Source: Thermohalobaculum sediminis (GTDB lineage: Bacteria > Pseudomonadota > Alphaproteobacteria > Rhodobacterales > Rhodobacteraceae). From it: a stretch of 64,000 nt of DNA. Of this stretch, positions 15,993-25,109 are shown piece after piece. The stretch lies in the NCBI RefSeq assembly GCF_023487995.1, contig NZ_JAMFKN010000004.1:62001-126000 (forward strand), in the 5' to 3' direction. The translations under genes and the position numbers were made by a program. How positions within the stretch are numbered: the first letter of the stretch is position 1; each line of letters starts with the position of its first letter. The notes beneath the pieces were generated by a model that did not search any database, was not told the DNA's origin, and was given only the letters and a program-made list of their open reading frames with translations.

Positions 15993-16730
15993 CTAGCCGT
16001 CGACCGGCGGCTTCTTGAACAGGGGCGAATTCGCCGGAACCCCCTGGCGCAGGAAGAGGCGGTCGCCCTGGAAGCTGGTCTCGCCCAGCTGGTCGAGAAA
16101 GCTCATGCCGAGGAGGCCCGTCTGCAGCCGGCCCGGCTGGGCCACCGCCGCCGGGACATCGCGCACCATGATCTGCCCCACGCCGATCGAGGCGATCCGG
16201 ATCGGCGCCACCGTCGAGCGTCCGTTCGCGGTCATCACCGGGATCGAGAAGTCGAGCGCGCCGGTGTCGATGCCGATGGCCGAGGCCTGCTCGTAAGGGA
16301 TCAGCACCATCGTCGCGCCGGTGTCGACCATCAGGCGCATGCCGACGCCGTTCACGATGGCGTCGGCCCGATAGTGCCCGTCCCAGCCGCGCCGCAGCTC
16401 GGTCTCGATCCCTGCCTGGCTCAGCGCGATGGACTGCAGCGGCACGCCCCGGGCCTTCGCGAGTTCAGTCTGGATGTCGCCGCGGAACGAGTAGGCGATC
16501 AGCATCCCCGCGAAGACGCAGGACCAGACGAGGCCGTAATGCACGGTGCGCCAGCCCTGATGCATGATCATGCGCCCCGCCGCAGCGACGACGACGCCGG
16601 ACGCAAGGATCAGCGAATAGACGACGCGCATCAGCGCGTCCTCGTCCCTCAGGTCGAGCGGATACCCGGCCCACGACAGAAGTGCGGCCGCCGAGATGAC
16701 GAAGATCAACAGGATCGGCCAGAAAACCAT
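15993..16730 (-). CDS. Membrane-anchored retropepsin-like aspartic protease (TIGR02281-like)
   Basis: A 245-residue protein with three hydrophobic segments in its first 82 residues (about 3-21, 36-53 and 64-81). A C-terminal clan AA aspartic protease domain follows, with the single active-site motif DTGAT (Asp136) and the second conserved element GLLGMSFLDQL near 205-215. One DTGA motif per chain means it would act as a dimer, as retropepsins do. This arrangement is typical of alphaproteobacterial TIGR02281 proteins whose substrates are unknown. It is convergent with the oxygenase gene, 15 bases apart. Confidence 0.82.
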   Translation of the reverse strand: MVFWPILLIFVISAAALLSWAGYPLDLRDEDALMRVVYSLILASGVVVAAAGRMIMHQGWRTVHYGLVWSCVFAGMLIAYSFRGDIQTELAKARGVPLQSIALSQAGIETELRRGWDGHYRADAIVNGVGMRLMVDTGATMVLIPYEQASAIGIDTGALDFSIPVMTANGRSTVAPIRIASIGVGQIMVRDVPAAVAQPGRLQTGLLGMSFLDQLGETSFQGDRLFLRQGVPANSPLFKKPPVDG

Positions 16731-16894
16731 TCGCTTGCCGCCCCAACTCTGCTCGGGAGCACGTCGTTGTCCGATGTCGTGCGCGTGCTCTCACCTCAAC
16801 GCTACGCAACCTCGACGAAGTGTACGCTAGTCCCGTCCTGCCTTCCGTTCAAGATCGTGTCAGGCAAGCGTGGCGGCGATATGGCGAAAGCGGG

Positions 16895-17128
16895 TCAGCC
16901 CCCGGCCTGGCGCGCGGCGCGCCCGCCGCGCCTGCCGGCCGGCGCGGGGTTGCGCGAGGGCAGCTCGGCCATCACGACGCGGCGCGCGTCGGGCGTCATG
17001 CGCGACCAGGCCGAAATCTCGTCGATGCTGCGGCTGCAGCCGACGCAGAGTCGCGTCTGCGGGTGGATGACGCAGATCTTGACGCAGGGGCTCTCGATCT
17101 CGTCGCGCTTCCAGATGTGGTCCGTCAT
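16895..17128 (-). CDS. DUF1289 family small Cys-rich protein
   Basis: A 77-residue protein with the DUF1289 core ([18 protein letters not shown], then SIDEISAW): three spaced cysteines plus a fourth, likely binding a metal or Fe-S cluster. The basic Gly/Arg-rich tail is typical of the family in Rhodobacterales. Its ATG overlaps the ruvX stop (ATGA), so it is the last gene of a ccmI-ruvX-DUF1289 run. Function is not established. Confidence 0.85.
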   Translation of the reverse strand: MTDHIWKRDEIESPCVKICVIHPQTRLCVGCSRSIDEISAWSRMTPDARRVVMAELPSRNPAPAGRRGGRAARQAGG

Positions 17129-17628
17129 GGCTCCCCGCGGCTGCGATGCGCGGCCAGGCGGTCCAGCGCGCCTTGCAGGATATAGGCGGCGGCAAGCTTG
17201 TCGATCACCTCGGCGCGACGTTTTCGCGAGGAATCCGCCGCGATCAGTGTGCGCTCGACGGCGACCGTCGAAAGCCGCTCGTCCCAGAACGCGATCGGCA
17301 CGGCCACGAGCGCGGAAAGGTTCCGGGCAAAGGCGCGCGTCGACTGGGCCCGCGGTCCTTCGCTGCCATCCATGTTCCGTGGCAGGCCGAGCACGATCCC
17401 GGCGATGCCCCGCGCCGCGATCAGCGTGCCAAGGGCCTCGGCATCGGCCGTGAACTTCTTGCGCGCGATCGTCAGCACCGGCGTCGCGCTCATCCGCAGC
17501 CCGTCCGAGACCGCGACCCCGATGGTCCGGGTGCCGAGGTCGAGCCCCATGAGCGGTCCGCGTGTCGCGTCGAGTTCGGTCACGTCCTCGTGGATCGGGG
17601 CGCGCGGCGGGCGGGGGGCATCGGTCAT
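17125..17628 (-). CDS. ruvX: Putative Holliday junction resolvase / pre-16S rRNA nuclease RuvX (YqgF)
   Basis: A 167-residue RNase H-fold protein. The N-terminal [16 protein letters not shown] motif carries the first catalytic Asp, [14 protein letters not shown] the second region, and [12 protein letters not shown] the third. Family members process the 5' end of pre-16S rRNA and were named for Holliday junction resolvase similarity. An N-terminal extension of about 25 residues precedes the core. It overlaps the ccmI stop (ATGA) on one side and the DUF1289 start on the other, so translation is probably coupled. Confidence 0.92.
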   Translation of the reverse strand: MTDAPRPPRAPIHEDVTELDATRGPLMGLDLGTRTIGVAVSDGLRMSATPVLTIARKKFTADAEALGTLIAARGIAGIVLGLPRNMDGSEGPRAQSTRAFARNLSALVAVPIAFWDERLSTVAVERTLIAADSSRKRRAEVIDKLAAAYILQGALDRLAAHRSRGEP

Positions 17629-18848
17629 TCCGCGATCAGGCCCATGACCAGCGCCTGCTCGCGGATGAACGAGGCTTCCGAGCCCTCGAGCTTCTGCTGA
17701 CTCATCTCGTAGGCGCGCCGCGCATCCTCCTCGCGGCCCAGCACCCGATAGGCATTGATCAGGCGCAGGAACTCCTCGGGCTCGCCGCCCTCAGCCGCGA
17801 GGCGCTCCTCGAGGCGTCCGACCATGCCCTCGATCATCGCGGCGCGCTCCTCGGCCGACATCTGCCCGGCCTCGGCCATGTCGGCGGCGCCGGGTCCCGG
17901 CGTCGTCGCCGGCGAGGGTGCTGCCCCGCCGTCGCGGATGCGTTCGGCCTCGGCCAGCATCTCGGCCACGAAGTCCCGCCACTCGGCGCCGGCGGGGGCC
18001 TCGTCCAGCATTGCGCGCCAGGCCGCGATCGCGCCCTCGAGCTGGCCCGACTGCAGCATGGCGAGGCCGGCATAGTAGCGCGCCATCGGCTGCGCGGGGT
18101 CGCGCGCCAGGGCCTCGGCGATCACGGCCTCGGCCTCGGGCGAGACATAGCCGTCCGCGGCCAGCGCCATCGCCTCGGCCTGCCGGCCGTAGAGGTCGGC
18201 CGAGGCGGCGGAGCCCTGGATCTCGATCAGGCGGGCGATGACCTTCCAGGCCTCGGCATGGCGCTGCAGCTGCATGTAGGCATTGGCAAGCAGCCGGTTG
18301 CCCTCGGGGTCGCGCGGGCGCTCGGCCACGATCTCCTCGAGCCGGGCGATCATCGAGAGGTATTCCTCGGGGAAGGCGGATGCGACCTCGGGGCCGGGCG
18401 GCGGCACCTGCGCCTCGGCCTGCGCCTGGCTCGGCCGCATCGCCTGCGTCCCGGCCGGGCCGCGGTCTGCCAGCGGCAGGTCGGGCAATCCCGGCGCGCC
18501 CACCGAAAGGTAGACGCCCGCGGCCACGAGCGGGGCCGCGAGCAGCGTGATCCCGGCGACCAGCCCGGTGACCGCGCGTGGCGCCGGCGCCCCGCCCGCG
18601 CTGCGCCGGGCGCGCTCGGCCGCGCGCAGCAGCCGGCGCGAGACTTCGGCGCGCGCGCCCTCGGCCTCGGCCTGCGAGATCACCCCGCGCGCAAGATCGC
18701 GGTCGAGCTCGTCGAGCTGATCGCGGAACACGCGCGCATCCGCCGCGTCGCGGCTTTCGGCCTGCGTGCCGCCCCGCAGCAAGGGCAATGCGATGGCCGC
18801 GGCAGCAAGGACCGCGAGCGCGCCGGCGACGATCAGGAACAGGGTCAT
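17625..18848 (-). CDS. ccmI: Cytochrome c maturation protein CcmI (CycH)
   Basis: A 407-residue inner-membrane protein of c-type cytochrome maturation that delivers apocytochrome c to the haem ligation complex. The start is the ATG at 18848; the open frame continues upstream without coding character. Segment 1 is a membrane helix (about 2-22), followed by a cytoplasmic loop with Leu/Arg-rich coiled-coil character ([22 protein letters not shown]), a second helix (about 90-112), then a periplasmic TPR region (about 150-300) and a C-terminal tail. This matches the CcmI-1/CcmI-2 layout known from Rhodobacter. The other ccm genes are not in the window. Confidence 0.88.
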   Translation of the reverse strand: MTLFLIVAGALAVLAAAAIALPLLRGGTQAESRDAADARVFRDQLDELDRDLARGVISQAEAEGARAEVSRRLLRAAERARRSAGGAPAPRAVTGLVAGITLLAAPLVAAGVYLSVGAPGLPDLPLADRGPAGTQAMRPSQAQAEAQVPPPGPEVASAFPEEYLSMIARLEEIVAERPRDPEGNRLLANAYMQLQRHAEAWKVIARLIEIQGSAASADLYGRQAEAMALAADGYVSPEAEAVIAEALARDPAQPMARYYAGLAMLQSGQLEGAIAAWRAMLDEAPAGAEWRDFVAEMLAEAERIRDGGAAPSPATTPGPGAADMAEAGQMSAEERAAMIEGMVGRLEERLAAEGGEPEEFLRLINAYRVLGREEDARRAYEMSQQKLEGSEASFIREQALVMGLIAE

Positions 18849-19055
18849 GCGTGAGATCTCTTCCAGCCCGCTTCCACCTAAGCCCGCCGCGCGCCCGCCG
18901 CAACCGCGATCGCGCAATGCGCGGGCGCCCTGCGACAAGCAGCCCGCCGCCCCCGAATGTCGCGGGGTGGCATCGAGGTGACGGATTCTCCCGCACGCCG
19001 GGCGGCCCGCCGCGCTACTCAGGGCCAACCGACCCGCCATGGGAGCCGCGCCGCC
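18849..19055. promoter_or_regulatory. Divergent intergenic region between ccmI and soxB
   Basis: These 207 bases must hold promoters for both ccmI (minus) and soxB (plus). I see only GC-rich sequence with no clear operator, hairpin or A/T-rich core. The soxB start is decided by homology to sarcosine oxidase beta N-termini; it lies after CCGCGCCGCC without a strong Shine-Dalgarno. Confidence 0.3.
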
Positions 19056-20309
19056 ATGAGACGCTATTCCGCCTTCGCCGTCGCCCGCGAGGCTGCCCGC
19101 TTCCACACCGGCTGGGAGCGCGCGTGGGGCAACCCCGAGCCGAAGCGCCATTACGAGGTGATCGTGATCGGCGGCGGCGGCCATGGCCTGGCGACGGCCT
19201 ATTACCTTGCCAAGAACCACGGCATCACCAACGTGGCGGTGCTGGAGAAGGGGTGGCTCGGCGGCGGCAACACCGGGCGCAACACCACGATCATCCGGTC
19301 GAACTACCTGCAGGACCCCTCGGCCGCGATCTACGAGCTGGCGCGCGGGCTCTACGAGGACCTCAGCCAGCAGCTCAACTTCAACGTCATGTTCAGCCCG
19401 CGTGGCGTCATGATGCTGTGCCAGACCGAGCACGAGTTCCGCGCCATGCAGCGCACGGCGCATGCCAACCGGCTTGCCGGCATCCAGACCGAGATGGTGA
19501 GTCCCGCCCGGGTCAAGGAGATCTGCCCGATCCTCAACATCGAGGGGCCGCGCTACCCGGTGCTGGGCGGCCTCTGGCAGCCGCGCGGCGGCACCGCGAG
19601 GCACGACGCGGTCGCCTGGGGCTATGCCCGCGCGGCCTCGGATCTTGGCGTCGACATCATCCAGCGCTGCGAGGTCACGGCGATCGACAGGAACGGCCCC
19701 GGCGGGCGCGTCTCGGGCGTGCAGACCTCGAAGGGGCCGATCACCTGCGACAAGCTCTGCATCGTGGTCGCCGGCCATTCGGGCGTGCTGGCCGAGATGG
19801 CGGGCTTCCGCCTGCCCATCGAGTCGATGCCGCTTCAGGCGCTGGTGTCCGAGCCGATCAAGCCCTGCATGGACATCGTGGTGATGGCCAACACCGTGCA
19901 TGGCTACATGAGCCAGTCCGACAAGGGCGAGATGGTGATCGGCGGCGGCACCGACGGCTACAACGCCTACACCCAGCGCGGCAGCTTCCAGCACATCGAG
20001 GAGACGGTCCGCGCGCTGTGCGAGACCTTCCCGATCATCTCGCGGCTCAAGATGCTGCGCCAGTGGGGCGGCATCGTCGACATGACCGGCGACCGCTCGC
20101 CCATCATCGGCAAGACCCCGGTCGAGGGCATCTTCATCAACTGCGGCTGGGGCACGGGCGGCTTCAAGGCGATCCCGGGCTCGGGTTGGTGCACCGCGGC
20201 GACGGTGGCGAGGGGCGAGCCCGATGCGGTGGCCGGCCCGTTCGGGTTGGATCGCTTCCGCGCGGGCCGGATGATCGACGAGAGCGTCGCCGCGGCGGTG
20301 GCGCACTGA
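19056..20309 (+). CDS. soxB: Sarcosine oxidase, beta subunit
   Basis: A 417-residue FAD-dependent subunit of heterotetrameric sarcosine oxidase, which oxidatively demethylates N-methylglycine to glycine, transferring the methyl group to tetrahydrofolate. The dinucleotide-binding motif is VIVIGGGGHGLATAYYLAKN (35-54). His183 in GGTARHDAVAWGYARA corresponds to the residue that binds FMN covalently in the family. WGGIVDMTGDRSPIIGKTP and CGWGTGGFKAIPGSG are near the C-terminus. Length is typical. The subunit partners soxDAG lie downstream on the same strand, separated by an unusual 1.4-kb interval. Confidence 0.95.
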   Translation: MRRYSAFAVAREAARFHTGWERAWGNPEPKRHYEVIVIGGGGHGLATAYYLAKNHGITNVAVLEKGWLGGGNTGRNTTIIRSNYLQDPSAAIYELARGLYEDLSQQLNFNVMFSPRGVMMLCQTEHEFRAMQRTAHANRLAGIQTEMVSPARVKEICPILNIEGPRYPVLGGLWQPRGGTARHDAVAWGYARAASDLGVDIIQRCEVTAIDRNGPGGRVSGVQTSKGPITCDKLCIVVAGHSGVLAEMAGFRLPIESMPLQALVSEPIKPCMDIVVMANTVHGYMSQSDKGEMVIGGGTDGYNAYTQRGSFQHIEETVRALCETFPIISRLKMLRQWGGIVDMTGDRSPIIGKTPVEGIFINCGWGTGGFKAIPGSGWCTAATVARGEPDAVAGPFGLDRFRAGRMIDESVAAAVAH

Positions 20310-20676
20310 CGGTGCCCGGCGCCCGCGGTGCGGGTCGTGGTGAGCAAATAAAGTAAATGTTCACATCTGTTCCGTATCACGGGCCGATGCTTCGTGTGCG
20401 ACAGACAGGTGTGTTCGTATGGCCGTCTTTCTTCCGGCGCCTGGCGCCGATCGTGTCAGCCTCGGCGATGTTGTCGGAGCGGTGGAAACGTTGCGGGCCA
20501 TGGACTGGTCGCCAAGCGCCGAGGCCGCAGCCGCCGTGCTGCTGCTTGCCGCACTGACCGCCGTCGCCCGCGTTGCGGGCAATCTCACCTCGCGCGGATA
20601 GCCGGCGGGGCAGAGGCCGCGCGCTCTTCGGGTCAGTGACTCCTGCCCCCCCGGGCAGTGAGGGGCTGGCCCCGCG
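20310..20676. other. Intergenic interval after soxB with inverted repeat and a doubtful small ORF
   Basis: This 367-base stretch has no firmly supported gene. Its first part is locally A/T-rich and holds an inverted repeat, GTGAGCA (20340-20346) and TGTTCAC (20358-20364), with an 11-base A/T-rich spacer, one mismatch between arms. Downstream is an ORF at 20419-20601 for 60 residues with a hydrophobic Ala/Leu segment; its start has only a weak AGGTG upstream and no homology is apparent, so it is not called as a gene. Confidence 0.4.
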
Positions 20677-20904
20677 TCAGCGCCGGCCCGCGGCCCGCCG
20701 TCGGCGCCGTCGCCAGGCGAGCACGAAGCCCGCAAGCAGCATCAGCGCCGAGATCGCCATGCCGGTCATGGCGATGATGAACCACTGCTCGAGCGTGAAC
20801 AACCCTGAGGGCGGATGCTCGATGGCGACCTGATTCGCGTGAAGCTGGAACATCTCGCCGGATGCCGCCGCCTCGACGCCGGGCGCCTGCTTGAACTGGG
20901 CCAT
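20677..20904 (-). CDS. Small single-pass membrane protein, unknown function
   Basis: A 75-residue protein beginning MAQFKQAPG, chosen over a longer open frame because upstream codons show no coding character. One membrane helix (about 42-64, WFIIAMTGMAISALMLLAGFV) is followed by a cytoplasmic tail of seven consecutive basic residues, which predicts N-out, C-in topology. It lies on the opposite strand within the interval that splits the sarcosine oxidase genes. I do not recognise the family; it could be a real small envelope protein or a lineage-specific gene. Confidence 0.55.
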   Translation of the reverse strand: MAQFKQAPGVEAAASGEMFQLHANQVAIEHPPSGLFTLEQWFIIAMTGMAISALMLLAGFVLAWRRRRRRAAGRR

Positions 20905-21135
20905 GTCGTGTCCCCGTGCTCCCGGGCGGCGCGCCGTTCCCCACGCGCGTCCACCCCACAGTGTCACGCTGCCACAGATCGCAGGCCTGCGGAACCCCGT
21001 CATGGCGCGCGGCGCGGCTGTGCCCTGCCGTCCAACCTGCCACGCATCGAGCCGCGTTCGGGAACCGGCGCGGCCGGGCCGCTGCGACGCTCGCGCCAAT
21101 TGCGCGCGCGGGCTCAAGCGCGCAGTCTCCCTCCC

Positions 21136-21588
21136 ATGTCGTTCGACCTTCCTGGCCCGGGCCGCGCCTTGGCGATCTTGATCCTGCTTAGCTGGGCGGG
21201 CGTGACCGCGGCCGCGCTGATCCACGGCTGGCCCGAGCTCTTCTCCGCGATGGGGGCGTTGCTGCTGTGCCTCGGCTTCGCGGTGTTCCTCACCGAACGC
21301 TATCGCGCGACGGAACTGAGGCGGCTCTGGGACAACCAGGTCGAGGTGCAGCTCCGCTTCATCTGGCGCTATGTCCGGCGCCTGCGGCCCGGCCATCAGC
21401 AGTTCGGCCCGCCGCAGCACAGTCTCGACGAGATGGAACGCATCCTCGACGAGAGCTTCGATGACCTGATGGCCGCGAAAAGCGCCGAGCGCGGGCTCGA
21501 CACCTACCGCGTCGAGATGGTGTTCTCGATCTTCGGAACCCTGCAATGGGGCTTCGGCGAATTGTTCATCGGCCTCATCCACGGCTGA
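21136..21588 (+). CDS. Small membrane protein, unknown function
   Basis: A 150-residue protein starting MSFDLPGPG at the ATG after CTCCCTCC. Two hydrophobic helices (about 11-28 and 35-52) form a hairpin. A charged, helical cytoplasmic region follows (about 54-125, with LRRLWDNQVEVQLRFIWRY), and a C-terminal hydrophobic segment (about 128-150). The Arg/Trp-rich juxtamembrane part suggests a membrane-surface contact. The family is not recognised. It lies between soxB and soxD on the same strand, so it may be co-transcribed with the sarcosine oxidase genes, but no functional link is known. Confidence 0.6.
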   Translation: MSFDLPGPGRALAILILLSWAGVTAAALIHGWPELFSAMGALLLCLGFAVFLTERYRATELRRLWDNQVEVQLRFIWRYVRRLRPGHQQFGPPQHSLDEMERILDESFDDLMAAKSAERGLDTYRVEMVFSIFGTLQWGFGELFIGLIHG

Positions 21589-21743
21589 GCCGCGCCACCC
21601 TGCGGCGATCCGTCCGCGGCCCGGGCACGGTGCTGTCGCTTCCGGACCCAGTTGTGACGGGTCCGGCGATGAGGCCGGCCCCGCTTCATGCGAGGAAGAC
21701 CGGCAATTCCCGACAACCCCGCCCCTGCGAGGGAACGCCCGAG

Positions 21744-22061
21744 ATGCTGATCCTGACCTGCCCCAACTGCGGCGCCGACTGTGCCGAGACCGAGCTCGCC
21801 CCCGGCGGCGAGGCGCATCTCAAGCGCTTCGGCCCGGGCTCGTCGGATGACGAGTTCACCGGCTACCTGTTCGAGCGCAAGAATCCCAGGGGCGTGCATT
21901 TCGAGCGCTGGCGCCACGCCTATGGCTGTGGCAAGTGGTTTCACGCCGCGCGCTGCACCGTCACGATGGAGGTGTTCGGCACCTATTCCGCACAGGTGAG
22001 CGAGCCGCCAGCCGATATCCTCGACTCGATCCGGGCGCGCCGTCCGGGCTGGGAGGTCTGA
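21744..22061 (+). CDS. soxD: Sarcosine oxidase, delta subunit
   Basis: A 105-residue zinc-binding subunit of heterotetrameric sarcosine oxidase. CPNCGADC at the N-terminus, and HAYGCGKWFHAARCTVT carrying the remaining ligands, are family hallmarks; FERKNPRGVHFERWRHAYGC is also conserved. The ATG at 21744 follows GAGGGAACGCCCGAG. The gene ends three bases before soxA. Confidence 0.95.
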   Translation: MLILTCPNCGADCAETELAPGGEAHLKRFGPGSSDDEFTGYLFERKNPRGVHFERWRHAYGCGKWFHAARCTVTMEVFGTYSAQVSEPPADILDSIRARRPGWEV

Positions 22062-22064
22062 GCC

Positions 22065-25000
22065 ATGGCATATCGCCTCGCCGCCGGCGGCCGGCTGATC
22101 GACCGCACCCGCGCCGTCACCTTCACCTTCGACGGCAAGCCCGCCGAGGGCTTTGCGGGCGACACGCTGGCCTCGGCGCTTCTGGCGAACGACCACGTCA
22201 TGGTCGGGCGTTCCTTCAAGTACCACCGCCCGCGCGGCATCCTCGCGAGCGGGGCCGAGGAGCCGAATGCGTTGGTAGGTCTCGGGACCGGCCCGCGCTT
22301 CGAGGCGAACCAGCGCGCGACCACGACCGAGCTGTTCGAGGGCCTTGCGGCCGAGAGCCAGAACCGCTGGCCCTCGCTGAAATGGGACGTGGGCGCGGTG
22401 AACGCGGCTGTCGCCTCGGTGATGCCGGTCTTCCCGGCCGGGTTCTATTACAAGACCTTCCTGTTCCCGCGCGTCGCGTGGAAGCATGTCTACGAGCCCG
22501 TCATCCGCCGCGCCGCGGGGCTCGGCCGCGCGCCGACCGAAGCAGACCCCGACAGCTACGAGCATTTCCACGCCTTCTGCGACGTGCTGGTGATCGGCGG
22601 CGGGATCGCGGGCCTGTCGGCCGCGCGCGCTGCTGCTGAGGCCGGCGCAGAGGTGATGCTGGTCGAGCAGACCGCCCAGTGGGGCGGCCGGGCGCTGTCG
22701 GAGACCGACACGACGATTGCGGGCGAGCCCGCCGCCGACTGGGCCGAGGCCGAGGCCCGCGCCCTCGCGGCCATGCCGAATGTCAGGATGCGCACGCGCG
22801 CCATGGCGGCCGGCCTCTACGACCACGGCTTCGCGCTCATCTACGAGCGGGTGGCCGATCATGCGCCAGGCCGCGCCGGCGCGCCGCGCCACAGGCTGTG
22901 GAAGGTGCGCGCCGGGCGCACCATCGTCGCGACCGGCGCGCTGGAGCGTCCGCTCACCTTCGCCAACAACGACCTGCCCGGCGTAATGCTGGCGGGGGCC
23001 GTGCGCGACTACATCCGCCTCTGGGGGGTCTGCCCCGGCCGCACGGCGGTGGTGTTCGCCAACAACGACGACGCCTACCGCACCGCCATCGCGCTGCACG
23101 AGGCGGGCGCGAAGGTGAAGGCGGTGGTCGATGTCCGCCCCCGCGCCGACGGCGCGCTGCCCGAGCATGTCCGCGGCCTCGGCATCGCGGTGCGCGAGGG
23201 CATGGGCGTGGTGAAGGCCGAGGGCGGGCAGCGGCTCGAGTCGGTCAAGATCGGCCGTCTGACCGCCTCGGGGCAGGTGGGCGGCGCGCTCGAGACGGTC
23301 GTGGCGGAAACGCTCGCCATGTCGGGCGGCTGGTCGCCGGTCGTCCATCTCTACAGCCATTGCGGCGGCAAGCTGCGCTGGGACGAGGCGCAGGCCATGT
23401 TCCGCCCGGCGCCCGATCGTGGCGCGCCGCTCGGCGCAGACGGGGCGGTCAATACGCTCTGCGCGGGCGCGGCGAATGGCGAGATGACCACCGCCGCCTG
23501 CCTCGCCGACGCGCTGCGCGCGGGGGCCGAGGCGGCGGGCGCCGCCGGCGCCAAGCCCCGCAAGCCGAAAGCGCCCAAGGTCGAGGAGCCGGCCGAGGCG
23601 GCGCTGCGCGCCCACTGGTTCACGCCCTCGGTCGGCAAGTATGCCCATGGCTCGAAGCATTTCGTCGATTTCCAGAACGACGTGACCGCGGCCGACGTGA
23701 TGCTGGCCGCGCGCGAGGGCTACGAGAGCGTCGAGCACACCAAGCGCTACACCACGCTCGGCATGGCGACCGACCAGGGCAAGACCTCGAACATCGCTGG
23801 GCTCGCGATCCTCGCCGACCAGTTGGGCCTGCCGATCGAGCAGGTGGGCACCACGACCTTCCGTCCGCCCTACACGCCGATCTCGTTCGGAGCGATCACC
23901 GGCCCCGCCAAGGGGCCGCTTTTCAAGCCCGTGCGTCAGAGCCCGATGCACGAGTGGCACGCCACCCACGGCGCCGATTTCGAGCCGGTGGGCGACTGGC
24001 GCCGCCCCTACTGCTTCCGCCGTGCGGGCGAGGACCGCCACGCCGCGGTGGCGCGCGAGGTCACCAACGCTCGCCAGTCGGTTGGGATGCTCGACGCCTC
24101 GACGCTGGGCAAGATCGTGGTCACGGGGCCGGACGCGGGCAAGTTCCTCGATCTGGTCTACACGAACGTGATGTCCTCGCTGCCGGTCGGGCGTTGCCGC
24201 TATGGGCTGATGTGCAACGAGAACGGCTTCCTGTTCGACGACGGGGTGGTGGCGCGGCTGTCGGAGGACAGCTTCCTCCTGCATACCACTACGGGCGGCG
24301 CCGACCGGGTGCACGGGCATCTCGAGGAATGGCTCCAGACCGAGTGGTGGGACTTCAAGGTCTTCACCGCCAACGTGACCGAGCAGTGGGCGCAGATCGT
24401 CGCCGCGGGCCCGAACGCGCGCAAGCTGCTGGAGGTCGCGGGGTCGGACATCGACCTCTCGGCCGAGGCGCTCCCGTTCATGGCCTTCACCGAGGGGCGG
24501 ATTGCCGGGATGCCGGTGCGGGTCTATCGCATCAGCTTCTCGGGCGAGCTCAGCTACGAGATCGCCACCCCCGCCCGCCACGGCCTCGCGCTGTGGCAGG
24601 CGCTGCTGGAGGCCGGCGGCCCCTTGGGCGTGATGCCCTATGGCACCGAGGCGCTGCACGTGATGCGGGCCGAGAAGGGCTTCATCATGATCGGCGACGA
24701 GACCGACGGCACCGTGACGCCGCAGGACCTCGGCCTGTCCTGGGCCGTGTCGAAGAAGAAGGCCGACTTCATCGGCAAGCGCGCGCAGGAGCGCTCGGAC
24801 CTCACGCGTCCCGACCGCAAGCAACTGGTGGGGCTGCTCACCGAGAACCCGGCCGAGCGCCTGCCCGACGGGGCCCACGCGGTGGCCGATGTCAAGGCGG
24901 CGAGCCAGAAGATGAAGACCATCGGCCATGTCACCTCGACCTACATGTCGCCCACGCTCGGCCGCTCGATCGCCATGGCGCTGATCGAGGGGGGGCGCGA

Positions 25001-25109
25001 CCGGATGGGCGAGACGCTGAACTTCCCGCTTGCGGGCGGCAAGGTGATGACCGCGCAGGTGGTCGACCCGGTCTTCTACGACAAGGAAGGGGCGCGGCAG
25101 AATGTCTGA
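22065..25109 (+). CDS. soxA: Sarcosine oxidase, alpha subunit
   Basis: A 1014-residue subunit. The N-terminal ferredoxin-like domain (about 15-95, with RSFKYHRPRGILASGAEEPNA) precedes a dinucleotide-binding domain (DVLVIGGGIAGLSAARAAAE, about 171-190) and an NAD-binding disulfide-reductase-like region. A short Ala/Lys/Pro linker follows (about 485-505), then the C-terminal aminomethyltransferase (GcvT-like) domain that binds tetrahydrofolate and forms methylene-THF (about 600-1000). It overlaps soxG by eight bases. Length and order match the family. Confidence 0.96.
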   Translation: MAYRLAAGGRLIDRTRAVTFTFDGKPAEGFAGDTLASALLANDHVMVGRSFKYHRPRGILASGAEEPNALVGLGTGPRFEANQRATTTELFEGLAAESQNRWPSLKWDVGAVNAAVASVMPVFPAGFYYKTFLFPRVAWKHVYEPVIRRAAGLGRAPTEADPDSYEHFHAFCDVLVIGGGIAGLSAARAAAEAGAEVMLVEQTAQWGGRALSETDTTIAGEPAADWAEAEARALAAMPNVRMRTRAMAAGLYDHGFALIYERVADHAPGRAGAPRHRLWKVRAGRTIVATGALERPLTFANNDLPGVMLAGAVRDYIRLWGVCPGRTAVVFANNDDAYRTAIALHEAGAKVKAVVDVRPRADGALPEHVRGLGIAVREGMGVVKAEGGQRLESVKIGRLTASGQVGGALETVVAETLAMSGGWSPVVHLYSHCGGKLRWDEAQAMFRPAPDRGAPLGADGAVNTLCAGAANGEMTTAACLADALRAGAEAAGAAGAKPRKPKAPKVEEPAEAALRAHWFTPSVGKYAHGSKHFVDFQNDVTAADVMLAAREGYESVEHTKRYTTLGMATDQGKTSNIAGLAILADQLGLPIEQVGTTTFRPPYTPISFGAITGPAKGPLFKPVRQSPMHEWHATHGADFEPVGDWRRPYCFRRAGEDRHAAVAREVTNARQSVGMLDASTLGKIVVTGPDAGKFLDLVYTNVMSSLPVGRCRYGLMCNENGFLFDDGVVARLSEDSFLLHTTTGGADRVHGHLEEWLQTEWWDFKVFTANVTEQWAQIVAAGPNARKLLEVAGSDIDLSAEALPFMAFTEGRIAGMPVRVYRISFSGELSYEIATPARHGLALWQALLEAGGPLGVMPYGTEALHVMRAEKGFIMIGDETDGTVTPQDLGLSWAVSKKKADFIGKRAQERSDLTRPDRKQLVGLLTENPAERLPDGAHAVADVKAASQKMKTIGHVTSTYMSPTLGRSIAMALIEGGRDRMGETLNFPLAGGKVMTAQVVDPVFYDKEGARQNV

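Noticed and set aside
20419-20601. 60-aa plus-strand ORF after soxB with a hydrophobic segment
   Set aside because: Weak ribosome site, no recognisable family; kept only as a note in the intergenic entry.
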